In this document: positions 1-9,473 of the stretch, piece after piece
Layout: each line of letters opens with the position of its first letter
How positions within the stretch are numbered: the stretch's first letter is position 1
NCBI GenBank assembly: GCA_963781025.1
Contig: CAWADU010000003.1
Location: 744,001 to 808,000, forward strand
Length of the DNA: 64,000 nt
Direction of reading: 5' to 3'
DNA from: Tardibacter sp963781025
Lineage (GTDB): Bacteria > Pseudomonadota > Alphaproteobacteria > Sphingomonadales > Sphingomonadaceae
Translations under genes and position numbers: made by a program
Notes under the pieces: generated by a model
What the model was told of the DNA's origin: nothing
Databases searched by the model: none
What the model saw: only the letters and a program-made list of their open reading frames with translations

Positions 1-376
1 CTTCGCCGGGCTCGGCATCCTTGAACGCCTCGCTTAGCGACGCCTTCACACCGCCGCAGCCGCCATGGCCCAGGACGACGATTTCCTCCACCTCGAGTTG
101 GGTAACGGCAAACTCCAGCGCGGCCGAAACGCCGTGCCGCCCGCCTCCCGTTTCAAATGGCGGCACCAGATTGGCGACATTGCGGACGACGAACATCTCG
201 CCGGGCCCCGAATCGAAGATCATCGATGGATCGACCCGGCTGTCCGAACAGGCAATCACCATCACCCTGGGCGCTTGCCCCTGGTGCGCCAGCATGTCGA
301 AGCGGGCACGCTGGGTCGAATAGGCGCCGGCCCGAAAACGGCGATACCCACGGAGAAGATCATCGAAACCTGACAT
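1..376 (-). CDS. Beta-class carbonic anhydrase, N-terminal part (runs off the left edge)
   Basis: The reverse strand reads from ATG at 376 and is still open at base 1, so the C-terminus lies outside the window. The visible 125 residues carry the two zinc-site motifs of beta carbonic anhydrases: CSDSRVDP (Cys43, Asp45, Arg47) and HGGCGG (His104, Cys107). The enzyme interconverts CO2 and bicarbonate in the cytoplasm. It is divergent from lipA with only about 40 bp between the start codons, so the two promoters must overlap. Family assignment is firm; the exact clade cannot be judged from a fragment. Confidence 0.9.
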   Translation of the reverse strand, partial: MSGFDDLLRGYRRFRAGAYSTQRARFDMLAHQGQAPRVMVIACSDSRVDPSMIFDSGPGEMFVVRNVANLVPPFETGGGRHGVSAALEFAVTQLEVEEIVVLGHGGCGGVKASLSEAFKDAEPGE

Positions 377-414
377 GAATGATGTCGCTAGCCCGGGGAG
401 AGAGGGGTGGCAAG

Positions 415-1362
415 ATGGAATGGAAACGCTTATTGCCTTTGAGGATGACCGATCATGCCAACGCCTCCGCCATCCGTCAGCGCAAGCCCGACTGGATTCG
501 CGTAAAGGCCCCCATCGGCGCAGCTTTCGACCAGACCCGGTCATTGATGCGTCGTCTGAAGCTGGCAACGGTCTGCGAAGAGGCTGCGTGCCCCAACATC
601 GGCGAATGCTGGACCAAGAAGCATGCGACGGTGATGATCCTGGGCGACGTTTGCACCCGTGCCTGCGCGTTCTGCAATGTGAAGACGGGGATGCCGCGCG
701 CCGTCGATCCGCAGGAACCTCAGCACGTCGCGGATGCCGCGGCAGAACTCGGCCTTGAACATATCGTCATCACGTCGGTCGACCGCGATGATTTGCCGGA
801 TGGCGGCGCTGGCCAGTTCGTGAAGGTTATCGAAGCGCTAAGGCGCACCACACCCCGTACGACGATCGAAATACTGACGCCCGATTTCCGGAACAAGGCC
901 GACGCCGCGATCGAAGCGATCGTCGCCGCACGCCCCGACGTCTACAACCACAATCTGGAGACGGTCCCCCGGCTCTATCCGACGATCCGCCCTGGCGCCC
1001 GCTATTACGCCTCGCTGCGACTGCTTGAGACGGTGAAGAAGCTCGATCCGACGATCTTCACCAAATCGGGCGTAATGGTCGGCCTTGGCGAGGAACGGCT
1101 CGAGATCCATCAGGTGATGGACGACATGCGTTCCGCCGACATCGATTTCCTGACGGTTGGCCAGTATCTCCAACCGACGTCGCGTCATGCCAAGGTCGCC
1201 GATTTCGTGACGCCGGCTACGTTCACCGCATATGCCTCGATCGCGCGCGCCAAAGGCTTTCTGCTGGTCGCCGCATCGCCGCTGACACGCTCCAGCTATC
1301 ATGCGGGAGAGGATTTCGCCCGGTTGAAGGCCGCGCGAGAGGCACAGCTGGCTAAAGCCTGA
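415..1362 (+). CDS. lipA: Lipoyl synthase (radical SAM)
   Basis: Inserts two sulfurs into protein-bound octanoyl groups to make lipoyl cofactor for pyruvate and 2-oxoglutarate dehydrogenases. It carries both cysteine sets of LipA: an N-terminal CxxxxCxxxxxC (Cys54, 59, 65) for the auxiliary cluster and the radical-SAM CxxxCxxC (Cys80, 84, 87). A conserved RSSYHA stretch near the C-terminus supplies the serine ligand of the auxiliary cluster. At 315 residues it has normal size. ATG 415 is preferred because a GAGG/GGGG purine run lies 7-9 bases upstream; ATG 445 and ATG 379 are in frame but have poorer or badly spaced sites. The RatA-like gene follows one base after the stop, so they are probably co-transcribed. 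Confidence 0.96.
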   Translation: MEWKRLLPLRMTDHANASAIRQRKPDWIRVKAPIGAAFDQTRSLMRRLKLATVCEEAACPNIGECWTKKHATVMILGDVCTRACAFCNVKTGMPRAVDPQEPQHVADAAAELGLEHIVITSVDRDDLPDGGAGQFVKVIEALRRTTPRTTIEILTPDFRNKADAAIEAIVAARPDVYNHNLETVPRLYPTIRPGARYYASLRLLETVKKLDPTIFTKSGVMVGLGEERLEIHQVMDDMRSADIDFLTVGQYLQPTSRHAKVADFVTPATFTAYASIARAKGFLLVAASPLTRSSYHAGEDFARLKAAREAQLAKA

Positions 1363-1363
1363 C

Positions 1364-1861
1364 GTGTTGAACCATTCCGAAACGCGTCATTTGCCGTACA
1401 GCCCCGAACAGATGTTCGAGCTGGTCGCGGACGTCGGCCGGTACGCGGAATTTCTGCCCTGGGTGGCCGGCGTTCGGATCAAGTCGCGAACCGAAAAAGA
1501 CATGCTCGCCGATCTTCTTGTCGGCTTCGGGCCATTACGCGAAAAATTCACGTCCCGGGTGCACCTTGACCGGCCCCGATCGATCGATGTCGATTACATC
1601 GAGGGGCCGATGAAGCACCTTCACAATCGCTGGCGCTTCGATTCCGACGGCGCGGGCGGCACGATGATCGACTTCTCGGTGGAATTCTCGTTCCGAAACC
1701 GCATGTTCGAGGCAATAGCCGGACGTGTTTTCGACGAAGCCCTGCGCCGGATGGTCAGGGCGTTCGAAGCACGCGCGAACGTGCTCTATGCTCCGGGCGC
1801 GGCCAAGCCGGCGGGGGCGGAGCCGGGCAGCAAGAGTTCGAGCGCGCACAACGCGGCCTGA
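1364..1861 (+). CDS. RatA/COQ10-like START-domain protein
   Basis: A 165-residue polyketide-cyclase/START-type protein of the COQ10/RatA family. In alphaproteobacteria these are thought to bind ubiquinone or its precursors and assist respiratory quinone function; the toxin role described for E. coli RatA should not be assumed. Family features seen: the N-terminal PYSPEQMFELVADVGRYAEFLPW and a central IDVDYIEGPMKHLHNRW stretch. The start is GTG, one base after the lipA stop. The last 25 residues are a low-complexity Ala/Gly/Ser tail that exists only where the gene overlaps pncC on the other strand. Confidence 0.85.
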   Translation: MLNHSETRHLPYSPEQMFELVADVGRYAEFLPWVAGVRIKSRTEKDMLADLLVGFGPLREKFTSRVHLDRPRSIDVDYIEGPMKHLHNRWRFDSDGAGGTMIDFSVEFSFRNRMFEAIAGRVFDEALRRMVRAFEARANVLYAPGAAKPAGAEPGSKSSSAHNAA

Positions 1862-2319
1862 CAGCGGATGGTCGACCGCCCGAGGTCTTCAAACATCTTC
1901 ATATCGGCTACCACCTCGTTCGGGTCGGCGCCCCGGCGGGCGCGGGCGAACACGACGGTTCCTACTGGTTTTTTCTCCGAACCGCCGCCGGGCCCGGCAA
2001 TGCCGGTGATCGCGACGGCAACATCGGCATTGCTCTTTTGCAGCGCTCCCTGCGCCATGGCCCAGGCAACCGCAATCGAGACGGCGCCAAAGGTGTCCAG
2101 TACGTCCTCGTGGACGCTCAGCATCGACTGTTTAGCTTCATTCGAATAGGTGATGAAACCGGCCTCGAATATGTCGGACGCGCCGGGAACTTCGGTCAAG
2201 GCGGCGGAGACGAGCCCGCCCGTGCAAGATTCGGCGACGGCGATTCGTTTGCCGGCGGCGCGGTTTTCGGCGACAACGCGTTGGGCGAGATCGATTAATT
2301 CCTGGGAGAGCATGTTCAT
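1786..2319 (-). CDS. pncC: Nicotinamide-nucleotide amidase (CinA C-terminal family)
   Basis: Deamidates NMN to nicotinic acid mononucleotide in pyridine nucleotide recycling. The 177-residue protein is the stand-alone CinA C-terminal domain, with AESCTGG (catalytic Ser31) and GIAGPGGG in the expected places. Its ATG overlaps the TGA of ispDF (ATGA arrangement), so it is translated from the ispDF message. The 3' end overlaps the convergent RatA-like gene by 76 bp, and the final residues (PGSAPAGLAAPGA) look like a neutral extension. Confidence 0.92.
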   Translation of the reverse strand: MNMLSQELIDLAQRVVAENRAAGKRIAVAESCTGGLVSAALTEVPGASDIFEAGFITYSNEAKQSMLSVHEDVLDTFGAVSIAVAWAMAQGALQKSNADVAVAITGIAGPGGGSEKKPVGTVVFARARRGADPNEVVADMKMFEDLGRSTIRCQAALCALELLLPGSAPAGLAAPGA

Positions 2320-3482
2320 CTCGCTAATTCATCCGGCAGGCGGATGGTGGCAATGGCCTGAGCGGCAATCCCCTCGCGGCGGCCGGTGAAACCCAGCCGC
2401 TCGGTCGTTGTCGCCTTGATGCTAACCCTGCTTTGATCGACCTGCAACATCGCGGCAATCGCATCGCGCATCGCAGAGCGATGGGGTCTGATCTTCGGTT
2501 CCTCGCAGATAATGGTCACGTCGACGTGATCGACTATACCGCCCTTGTGCACGATCAGATCGCGAGCATGCTCGACAAAGCGGGAAGAGGGCGCACCCTT
2601 CCACTGCGGATCGGATGGCGGGAAATGCGTGCCGATATCGCCTTCACCGACGGCGCCAAGCAAGGCGTCGGTCAATGCGTGAAGCGCCACATCGGCATCG
2701 GAATGTCCAACCAGGCCGCGTCCATGGGCTATTTCCACGCCGCCGAGCCACAGTTTGTCCCCATCGCCAAAAGCGTGGACATCAAAGCCCATGCCCGTCC
2801 GTGACGTCATGACGCCAGCAAGCTGGCTGGCCGCCCAGTCGAAATCCTCGGCCACGGTGAGTTTTCTCAATCTATCGTCTCCCGCGACCTGCGCGATCGT
2901 TAGTCCATGCGCCCTGGCGACTTCGGCATCGTCGGTCGGCTCTCCGCCTTCCCATCCGCGATGGGCCGCAAGGATGGCGGAAAACCGGAAAACCTGGGGG
3001 GTCTGTACCCGCAGGATGCCCTCGCGGTCCATGTTTCGTCCATCTCGCAGCAACGTATCGACGACCGGCAGAACCGGGATCGCGCCATCGGCACCTTCGC
3101 TTGCTTGAAGCAGTCGCGAAATCACCTCCGCGCTGACGAACGGGCGGGCTGCGTCATGGATAAGAACAGTCGCCGCGCCGCCTCGTTCGGCAATGGCTTC
3201 TAGCCCGGCCCGCACCGATGCGCGGCGTGTCGCGCCGCCGATGACCGGATCGCCAAGGCTGCGGCTGCCGACGGCCTGATCATAGAGCGCGCGATCGTCG
3301 GCATGGATCACGGCTATAATTTCATCGACCAGTCCCGACGACGCCAGGCAATCGATAGCGTGCGCCAGCACAGCCTTGCCGGCGATGCGTTCATATTGCT
3401 TTGGCCCCTGCAACCCCGACCGGACGCCCCGTCCGGCGGCGACAATCAGGGCGGCCACCCGTTTCGATGAATCCTTGTTCAC
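2316..3482 (-). CDS. ispDF: Bifunctional IspD/IspF of the MEP isoprenoid pathway
   Basis: A 388-residue fusion performing two non-consecutive MEP steps: cytidylyl transfer to methylerythritol 4-phosphate, and formation of the 2,4-cyclodiphosphate. The IspD half (about 1-225) shows VAALIVAAGRG and GPKQY near the N-terminus. The IspF half (about 230-388) begins GMGFDVHAFG with the metal-binding Asp/His pair, has HSDAD, and ends with the TTTERLGFTGR signature. The fusion is typical of many alphaproteobacteria. The start is GTG at 3482. dxr, which acts upstream in the same pathway, lies at 31-32 kb. Confidence 0.96.
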   Translation of the reverse strand: MNKDSSKRVAALIVAAGRGVRSGLQGPKQYERIAGKAVLAHAIDCLASSGLVDEIIAVIHADDRALYDQAVGSRSLGDPVIGGATRRASVRAGLEAIAERGGAATVLIHDAARPFVSAEVISRLLQASEGADGAIPVLPVVDTLLRDGRNMDREGILRVQTPQVFRFSAILAAHRGWEGGEPTDDAEVARAHGLTIAQVAGDDRLRKLTVAEDFDWAASQLAGVMTSRTGMGFDVHAFGDGDKLWLGGVEIAHGRGLVGHSDADVALHALTDALLGAVGEGDIGTHFPPSDPQWKGAPSSRFVEHARDLIVHKGGIVDHVDVTIICEEPKIRPHRSAMRDAIAAMLQVDQSRVSIKATTTERLGFTGRREGIAAQAIATIRLPDELAR

Positions 3483-3531
3483 GGCGCGCCTCTAGCGGTT
3501 CGTTCCCTTGCCCGCCAGACTGTTTCGCGTT

Positions 3532-3552
3532 AAGGGCAACTGCCCTTTTTTT
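3532..3552 (+). terminator. Intrinsic-terminator-like hairpin in the dusB-ntr leader
   Basis: AAGGGC (3532-3537), a short loop, GCCCTT (3542-3547), then an unbroken T run to 3552. It has the structure of a rho-independent terminator on the + strand. No + strand gene ends upstream: ispDF runs away leftward from 3482. It therefore lies within the leader of the operon starting at 3564, just ahead of the ribosome binding region (AGGCAGG), and could act as an attenuator. Confidence 0.6.
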
Positions 3553-3563
3553 AGGCAGGTCTC

Positions 3564-4577
3564 GTGCACCGGCAAAAGCAACCTTTACTCAGCCCGATCG
3601 ACATCGGGCCTGTCCGCGTCGAAACGCCGGTCATCCTCGCCCCGATGACGGCGGTTACCGACCGGCCGTTCCGCGCAATCGTCAAGCGCTATGGCGCCGG
3701 GTTGACGGTTACAGAGATGATCGCCAGCCAGGCGATGGTGCGCGAAACACGGCAGTCGCTGCAAAAGGCGGAATGGGATCCGATCGAACATCCCGTTTCG
3801 ATGCAGCTCGCCGGCTGCGAGCCGCAGGTGATGGCGGACGCCGCCAGGCTGAATGCCGATAGAGGCGCCGCCATCATCGACATCAACATGGGCTGTCCGG
3901 TAAAAAAGGTGGTCAACGGCCACGCCGGATCGTCGCTGATGCGCGATTTGAAGCTTGCCGCTTCGCTGATCGAGGCGACTGTCAACGCGGTCGATCTGCC
4001 GGTGACGCTCAAGATGCGGATGGGCTGGGACCACGCCAGCCTGAATGCGCCGGAGCTTGCCCGCATCGCGCAGGATCTGGGCGTGAAGCTGATCACCGTC
4101 CATGGCAGGACACGATGCCAGATGTACCGGGGCGAGGCGGATTGGGCATTCGTGCGCAAGGTGAAAGCGGCAATCGATGTGCCCATTATCGTCAACGGCG
4201 ACATCTGCTCGATCGAAGATGCGGAAACCGCGCTGACGCAGTCGGGCGCGGATGGCGTGATGATCGGTCGCGGAGCCTATGGCCGGCCCTGGTTTCTCGG
4301 CCAGTTGATGCACTGGCTGGAAACCGGCGAGCGGCGTCCGGATCCGTCACTGGACGAGCAATATCGTGTTATCGTGGAGCACTATGAAGCGATGCTCGCT
4401 CTTTATGGGCACGATACCGGCGTGAATCTCGCTCGCAAGCACATCGGATGGTACACCAAGGGCCTGCCGGGATCGGCCGAATTTCGCAATCGGGTCAATC
4501 AGGAACCCGACGGCAGGGCGGTCCTCGCGATGCTTCGCGCCTATTACGAACCATGGCTGTGCGCCCAAGCCGCTTGA
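3564..4577 (+). CDS. dusB: tRNA-dihydrouridine synthase B (NifR3)
   Basis: Flavoenzyme that reduces specific uridines in the D-loop of tRNA. The 337-residue protein carries the Dus hallmarks: APMTAVTDRPFR (FMN binding), INMGCPVKKV with catalytic Cys111, VTLKMRMGW, ITVHGRTR, and NGDI followed by GVMIGRGAYGRPW. The start is GTG with AGGCAGG upstream. As in other alphaproteobacteria (hence the old name nifR3) it heads the ntrB-ntrC-ntrY-ntrX operon, and ntrB begins inside or just at its 3' end. Confidence 0.95.
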   Translation: MHRQKQPLLSPIDIGPVRVETPVILAPMTAVTDRPFRAIVKRYGAGLTVTEMIASQAMVRETRQSLQKAEWDPIEHPVSMQLAGCEPQVMADAARLNADRGAAIIDINMGCPVKKVVNGHAGSSLMRDLKLAASLIEATVNAVDLPVTLKMRMGWDHASLNAPELARIAQDLGVKLITVHGRTRCQMYRGEADWAFVRKVKAAIDVPIIVNGDICSIEDAETALTQSGADGVMIGRGAYGRPWFLGQLMHWLETGERRPDPSLDEQYRVIVEHYEAMLALYGHDTGVNLARKHIGWYTKGLPGSAEFRNRVNQEPDGRAVLAMLRAYYEPWLCAQAA

Positions 4578-5698
4578 GTGCCGTGTTTCGCCCGTTTGGC
4601 GGCGGCGATTTAAATCCCACTCCGGTGGAGATCCTGTTCTCGCTGCCGACGCCCGTGCTCGTCATCGATCGTGCCGACCGCATACGCATAGCCAATTCGG
4701 CCGCCGAGGCGCTGTTCAATCGCGGCCAGGCTTCACTTGCGCAGGCTACCTTGGGCGAGCTGATCCCGCCTGCCGGAGAAACACTGGCGCGCTCTCCCGG
4801 TGTCAAGCCCGAAGACTCGGCGGTTGCCCTGTATGACCTGGAGATCGAACCGGCCGACGGACGACGGTATCGCGCCGATCTTTTGATTTCGCCTTTGGCG
4901 GAAAAGCCGGGCTGGCGGGTGGTCGCTATTCATGCGCGCGCCATCACTTCGCTCGTGGATCGCAAGGCGGTGGGGAAGGGGGCAGCGCTCGCGGCGACGG
5001 GCGCGGCGTCCATGCTGGCGCACGAGATCAAGAACCCGCTGTCCGGCATTCGGGGGGCGGCCCAGTTGCTGCGACGCTCGGCGGGCGAGGGGGCTGAACC
5101 ACTGACCCGGCTCATTCGTGACGAAGTGGATCGTATCGCCGCTCTCGTTGACCGGATGGAAGGTTTTACCGACGACCGCCCGGTCAGCTTCGAGCCGCAG
5201 AATATTCACGCGATCCTCGGTAGAGTGCGGGAAATCGCGAAGTCGGGATTTGCTCGAGACCTCTCGATTCGCGAGCTTTATGATCCCTCGCTTCCCGAAG
5301 TCAGCGGCAACCGCGACCGGCTGATCCAGATTTTTCTCAATCTGTTGAAGAACGCGGCCGAGGCGCTCGACCTTCGGACAGGGGAGGACGAAATCATTGT
5401 CACCACGGCCTACCGGCATGGCTACAGCGTTATGGCCACCGATGGCGGCCGCATGTCTCTGCCGATCGAGGTTTGCATAATCGATACGGGACGGGGGGCT
5501 CCGCCAGAAGTGGCCGACCACCTGTTCGAGCCCTTCGTCACGAGCAAGCCCAGCGGCAGCGGTCTCGGCCTTGCCCTGGTGGCAAAGCTGGTGGCCGATC
5601 ACGGCGGCGTGATCGAATATGCCCGCGAGGGCCGCCCGGCACGTACGGTTTTCCGCATTTTGCTGCCCCGCCACAAGGATAAGGAGGAGCGCTCGTGA
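4553..5698 (+). CDS. ntrB: Nitrogen regulation sensor kinase NtrB
   Basis: Cytoplasmic histidine kinase that phosphorylates or dephosphorylates NtrC according to nitrogen status, normally through PII. An N-terminal PAS-like domain (about 25-130) precedes the H-box LAHEIKNPLSGIRGA (His157) and an HATPase domain with NLLKNAAEAL (N-box), DTGRGAPPE and GSGLGLAL (G-boxes). No membrane segment is visible. ATG 4553 lies inside the dusB end; TTG 4574 (sharing bases with the dusB stop) and GTG 4583 are alternatives, and none has a clear Shine-Dalgarno. The stop overlaps the ntrC GTG (GTGA). Confidence 0.93.
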   Translation: MAVRPSRLSAVFRPFGGGDLNPTPVEILFSLPTPVLVIDRADRIRIANSAAEALFNRGQASLAQATLGELIPPAGETLARSPGVKPEDSAVALYDLEIEPADGRRYRADLLISPLAEKPGWRVVAIHARAITSLVDRKAVGKGAALAATGAASMLAHEIKNPLSGIRGAAQLLRRSAGEGAEPLTRLIRDEVDRIAALVDRMEGFTDDRPVSFEPQNIHAILGRVREIAKSGFARDLSIRELYDPSLPEVSGNRDRLIQIFLNLLKNAAEALDLRTGEDEIIVTTAYRHGYSVMATDGGRMSLPIEVCIIDTGRGAPPEVADHLFEPFVTSKPSGSGLGLALVAKLVADHGGVIEYAREGRPARTVFRILLPRHKDKEERS

Positions 5699-7140
5699 TC
5701 GGCGGGAATATACTCGTCGTCGACGATGACGCCGCGATCAGGACGGTGGTGAGCGAGGCGCTGAAGCAGGCCGGCCACCAGGTCAGGGCCGTGCCCGACA
5801 TCGCCTCGATGAGGCGGGCCTTGAGCGAGGGCTTTGGCGAGGTGCTGGTCACCGACGTCGTGCTGCCCGATGGCAATGGCCTCGACGTCGTTCCGGAAAT
5901 CATTGCCTCAAATCCCAATTTGCCCGTTATCGTGCTGTCGGCCCAGAACACGCTTTCGACGGCCGTTCGGGCTACCGAGCGCGGCGCCTTCGAATATCTG
6001 CCCAAGCCGTTCGATCTGGATGAACTGACCCGGGCGGTGCACGATGCGTTGACCCTGTCACGCCGGGAAGAAAAGGAGCCGGAGGAGCAGGGGAGCCATG
6101 AGCCGCTTCCGCTCATTGGGCGATCGGCGCCAATGCAGGAAGTCTATCGGACGATCGCCCGCGTCGTACCGAATGATCTCACCGTACTGGTTCTGGGGGA
6201 ATCGGGTACCGGCAAGGAACTTGTGGCGCGGGCCATCCACGATTTGGGACCACGCGGAAGCAGGGCCTTTGTCGCCATCAATATGGCGGCGATCCCTCGG
6301 GAGCTGATCGAATCCGACCTATTCGGTCACGAACGGGGAGCCTTCACCGGAGCCCAGGCACGTACGTCGGGTCGCTTCGAACAGGCTCAGGGGGGCACAC
6401 TGTTCCTGGATGAAATCGGCGATATGCCGATGGATGCGCAAACGCGGCTTCTCAGGGTCCTCCAGTCGGGCGAGTTCACCACCGTCGGCGGCGCGCGTGC
6501 GATCCGGGCGGACGTCAGGATCATCGCCGCCACCAACAAGGATCTGCGCAAGCTGGTCGAATCCGGCCAGTTTCGGGAGGATCTGTTCTACAGGCTGAAC
6601 GTCGTGCCTGTCCGTTTGCCGCCACTTCGTGCGCGGGCCGACGACATCGCCGAACTGGCCCGGCATTTCCTTGATAAGGCGGCGGCGGTGGGATTGCCGC
6701 GAAAGACGCTCAACGCCGACGCGATCAACCGGCTGATGGCGCATCCCTGGCCCGGCAATGTCCGCGAACTGGAAAACCTGATGCGGCGGCTGGCGGCGCT
6801 CAGCCGCGAGGAAACGATCACGGCCTCGGCGGTGGAACAGGGCTTGATCGACGGCCCGGAGGACAAGGCAGGGTCTGGACCGACCGGCGCCTCTCTCGGC
6901 GATGCCGTCGAACTTTATCTTGCCCGGCTATTTTCAGCCTACGACCGTGAACTGCCCCCTGACGGCCTCTATGAGCGGATGCTGGCGGAGATTGAACCGC
7001 CGCTGCTTCTGTTGTGTCTGGCCGCGGCCAAGGGCAACCAGGTTCGCGCGGCGAAGCTGCTCGGGATGAATCGCAACACCTTGCGGAAGAAGCTGGCGGA
7101 GCGTGGCATAGATGCCCCGACCGTTCGCCGCATGGGTTGA
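5695..7140 (+). CDS. ntrC: Sigma-54-dependent nitrogen response regulator NtrC
   Basis: 481 residues in the order receiver (phospho-acceptor Asp54), AAA+ sigma-54 activator domain, and C-terminal Fis-type helix-turn-helix (ending near AAKLLGMNRNTLRKKL). Walker A is GESGTGKE (about 168-175), the sigma-54 contact loop GAFTGA is intact (215-220), and Walker B is GGTLFLDEIGDMP. It should therefore activate nitrogen-assimilation promoters when phosphorylated by NtrB. The GTG start overlaps the ntrB stop by four bases. Confidence 0.96.
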   Translation: MIGGNILVVDDDAAIRTVVSEALKQAGHQVRAVPDIASMRRALSEGFGEVLVTDVVLPDGNGLDVVPEIIASNPNLPVIVLSAQNTLSTAVRATERGAFEYLPKPFDLDELTRAVHDALTLSRREEKEPEEQGSHEPLPLIGRSAPMQEVYRTIARVVPNDLTVLVLGESGTGKELVARAIHDLGPRGSRAFVAINMAAIPRELIESDLFGHERGAFTGAQARTSGRFEQAQGGTLFLDEIGDMPMDAQTRLLRVLQSGEFTTVGGARAIRADVRIIAATNKDLRKLVESGQFREDLFYRLNVVPVRLPPLRARADDIAELARHFLDKAAAVGLPRKTLNADAINRLMAHPWPGNVRELENLMRRLAALSREETITASAVEQGLIDGPEDKAGSGPTGASLGDAVELYLARLFSAYDRELPPDGLYERMLAEIEPPLLLLCLAAAKGNQVRAAKLLGMNRNTLRKKLAERGIDAPTVRRMG

Positions 7141-7195
7141 TCGCACGGCCGCCAACTGTGGTTTACTTGCAACGCCCTGTTGCTAAGATGTGGTA

Positions 7196-9473
7196 ATGAA
7201 AAGTCCGGGGCCGAAGCCAGCTTCCAATTCATCCGGCCCCTGGCGACAGGCGCGGCGACGCTTGAACCGTTGGGTTTCGCGCGTCGACCTCTACCCTCGC
7301 ATGGAAATCGCGACGGCGGCGATCGTCGTCGTCATCGGCCTCATCAGCTACGTCATTGTCACCGGTGTCCGCGCGCCCGCGGCGGGACTGTCGCCGTCGA
7401 TCGTGACGCTGCTGCTGGTCTTCAATCTCACGCCCCTGATGGTGCTGATCACGCTGATCGCGCGGCGTCTTGCACTGCTGGTTGCCCACCGCCGGAGAGG
7501 CACCGCGGGCGCGCGTCTGCACGTAAGGCTCGTTGCGCTGTTTTCGGTCGTTGCCGCTGTGCCCAGTCTGCTGGTGGTGATCTTCGCGTCAATGCTGTTT
7601 CAGTTCGGTGTTGAGTTCTGGTTTTCCGACCGCGCTCAAACGGTTTTGGTAAATGCAGATCGGGTGGCCCAGGCCTATGTCCAGGAAAACAAGCAGCGGA
7701 TCGTGAACGATCTTCTGGCAATGGCCGGCGACGTAAGCGGCTATGCGCGCGAGTTCGGCATGGATTCCCAGAGCTTTGCGCAAGGGCTGGCCTGGCAGGT
7801 CGCGGCACGCAACCTCTCCGAAGCGGCCGTGGTCGTGAAGTCCGACAAAGGCCTGAACATGATCGCGGGCGCGAACCTGGATCGCCGCCCGCTCGACAGG
7901 CGCATCCGTCCGCAAGACATTTCGGCCGTCTCCGCCGGGTCGGCACGCGTCATCACCGATTCCGGCGACAGGGTGGAAGCATTGATCCGGCTTGATCCGG
8001 AAGCCCCGGTTTTCCTCTATGTGTCGCGCAAGGTCGATCCGCTCGTGCTTGCCCAGGTGGCGCGGACCCAGACGGCTCTCAGCGACTATAAATCGCTGGT
8101 GACGCGGTCGCGTTCGCTTGAGCTGCGCTTCAACATAATCCTGCTGGTTGTCTCCCTGCTCATTCTGGCGGTGTCGATCTGGGTTGCGCTCTGGCTGGCT
8201 AACCGGCTCGTCAGCCCCATTCGCAGGCTGGTCTACGCAGCCGAACGGGTAGGAGCGGGCGACCTGACTGCACGCGTTTCGGTCCGGCATTCCCCCGATG
8301 AAATCGGTACGCTGGCGCGCGCATTCAATCGGATGACAACCCAGCTCCAGGCGCAAACCCGCCAATTGATCACCGCCAATGATCAACTCGATACCCGCCG
8401 CGCGTTCACGGAGGCGGTCCTCGCCGGTGTAACGGCCGGGGTAATGTCGGTCGACATGGACGGGCAGGTGCGATTGGCCAATCGTTCGGCCGAGACGCTG
8501 CTGGAGGCGCAGGAAGACACGCTTGTCGGGATGTCGCTTGACGATGCGGCGCCCGAGCTGGCGCAGATGATCGAGGGTGGGCAGATCGAAGCGCTCGTCC
8601 AGATCGCGCGCGGGACGGACATGCAGACACTCGCTGTGAAGCTGGTCAAGGTCTCGGGCGGATATGTGCTGACCTTCGACGATATTTCGCAGCAGCTCGC
8701 CGATCAGCGCCGAGCCGCTTGGGCGGATGTCGCTCGGCGGATCGCACATGAGATCGAAGAATCCGCTGACCCCGATCCAGCTTTCGGCCGAACGGCTCCA
8801 GCGGAAATATGGGGCGCAGGTCAGCGACGATCCACAAACCTTCGCTCGCCTAACGGGTACGATTGTCCGACAGGTCGGCGATCTTCGGCGAATGGTCGAT
8901 GAATTCTCGTCCTTCGCCCGTATGCCAAAGCCGGTTTTCAGGCCGGAGTCCGTGATCGATATCGCCCGGCAGACGCTCTTCCTGCACGAAGTCGCACACC
9001 CTGCGATTTCCTATCGCGTTACGGCGGATGAGGCGCTTCCGGTTCTGATCTGCGACCGTCGCCAGATCGCGCAGGCGCTAACCAACCTTGTCAAGAATGC
9101 AACCGAGGCCGTGGAGGCCAGGCGAGAGTCCGGTGACGGCGGCGGGATCGTGGAAATCGCCATCACGGACAGCGATCAGCAGCTCGTGATCTCCGTGATC
9201 GACGATGGCATCGGACTGCCGCGTGAGCGGGACCGGATCACCGAACCCTATGTCACGAACCGGGTTCGGGGTACTGGCCTTGGCCTCGCAATCGTCAAGA
9301 AAATCGTCGAGGAGCATTTCGGCGTCCTTGAATTCCTCGATCGTCCCGAAAAGGGAACGATCGCCCGGATCATCTTCGACAGAGCCTTGCTGGCAGCCGA
9401 GCAGGAGCGGATGAACGACAATAATGACGCGGCTGACGGACCAGCCCAGAACCGGAGGACAGATGGCGCTTGA
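7196..9473 (+). pseudogene. ntrY: Transmembrane nitrogen sensor kinase NtrY, interrupted by a frameshift
   Basis: NtrY-type kinase of about 758 residues once corrected. It has about four N-terminal membrane segments flanking a periplasmic loop, a HAMP linker (NRLVSPIRRLVYAAERVGAGDLTARV), a PAS domain, and HisKA plus HATPase with LTNLVKNATEAVEA and GTGLGLAIVKKI. The first frame ends its homology at RRIAHEI and the second resumes at KNPLTPIQLSAERLQ. One extra base (about 8756, in gatcGaag) splits the H-box exactly after the phospho-accepting histidine region. Without it, the frame runs through to 9473 beside ntrX. I favour a sequencing error or recent mutation over programmed frameshifting, as no slippery site is visible. 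ATG 7196 is chosen over GTG 7190. Confidence 0.85.

Noticed and set aside
8740..8770. Programmed frameshift in ntrY
   Set aside because: No slippery heptamer or downstream structure is seen, and the shift falls within the H-box.
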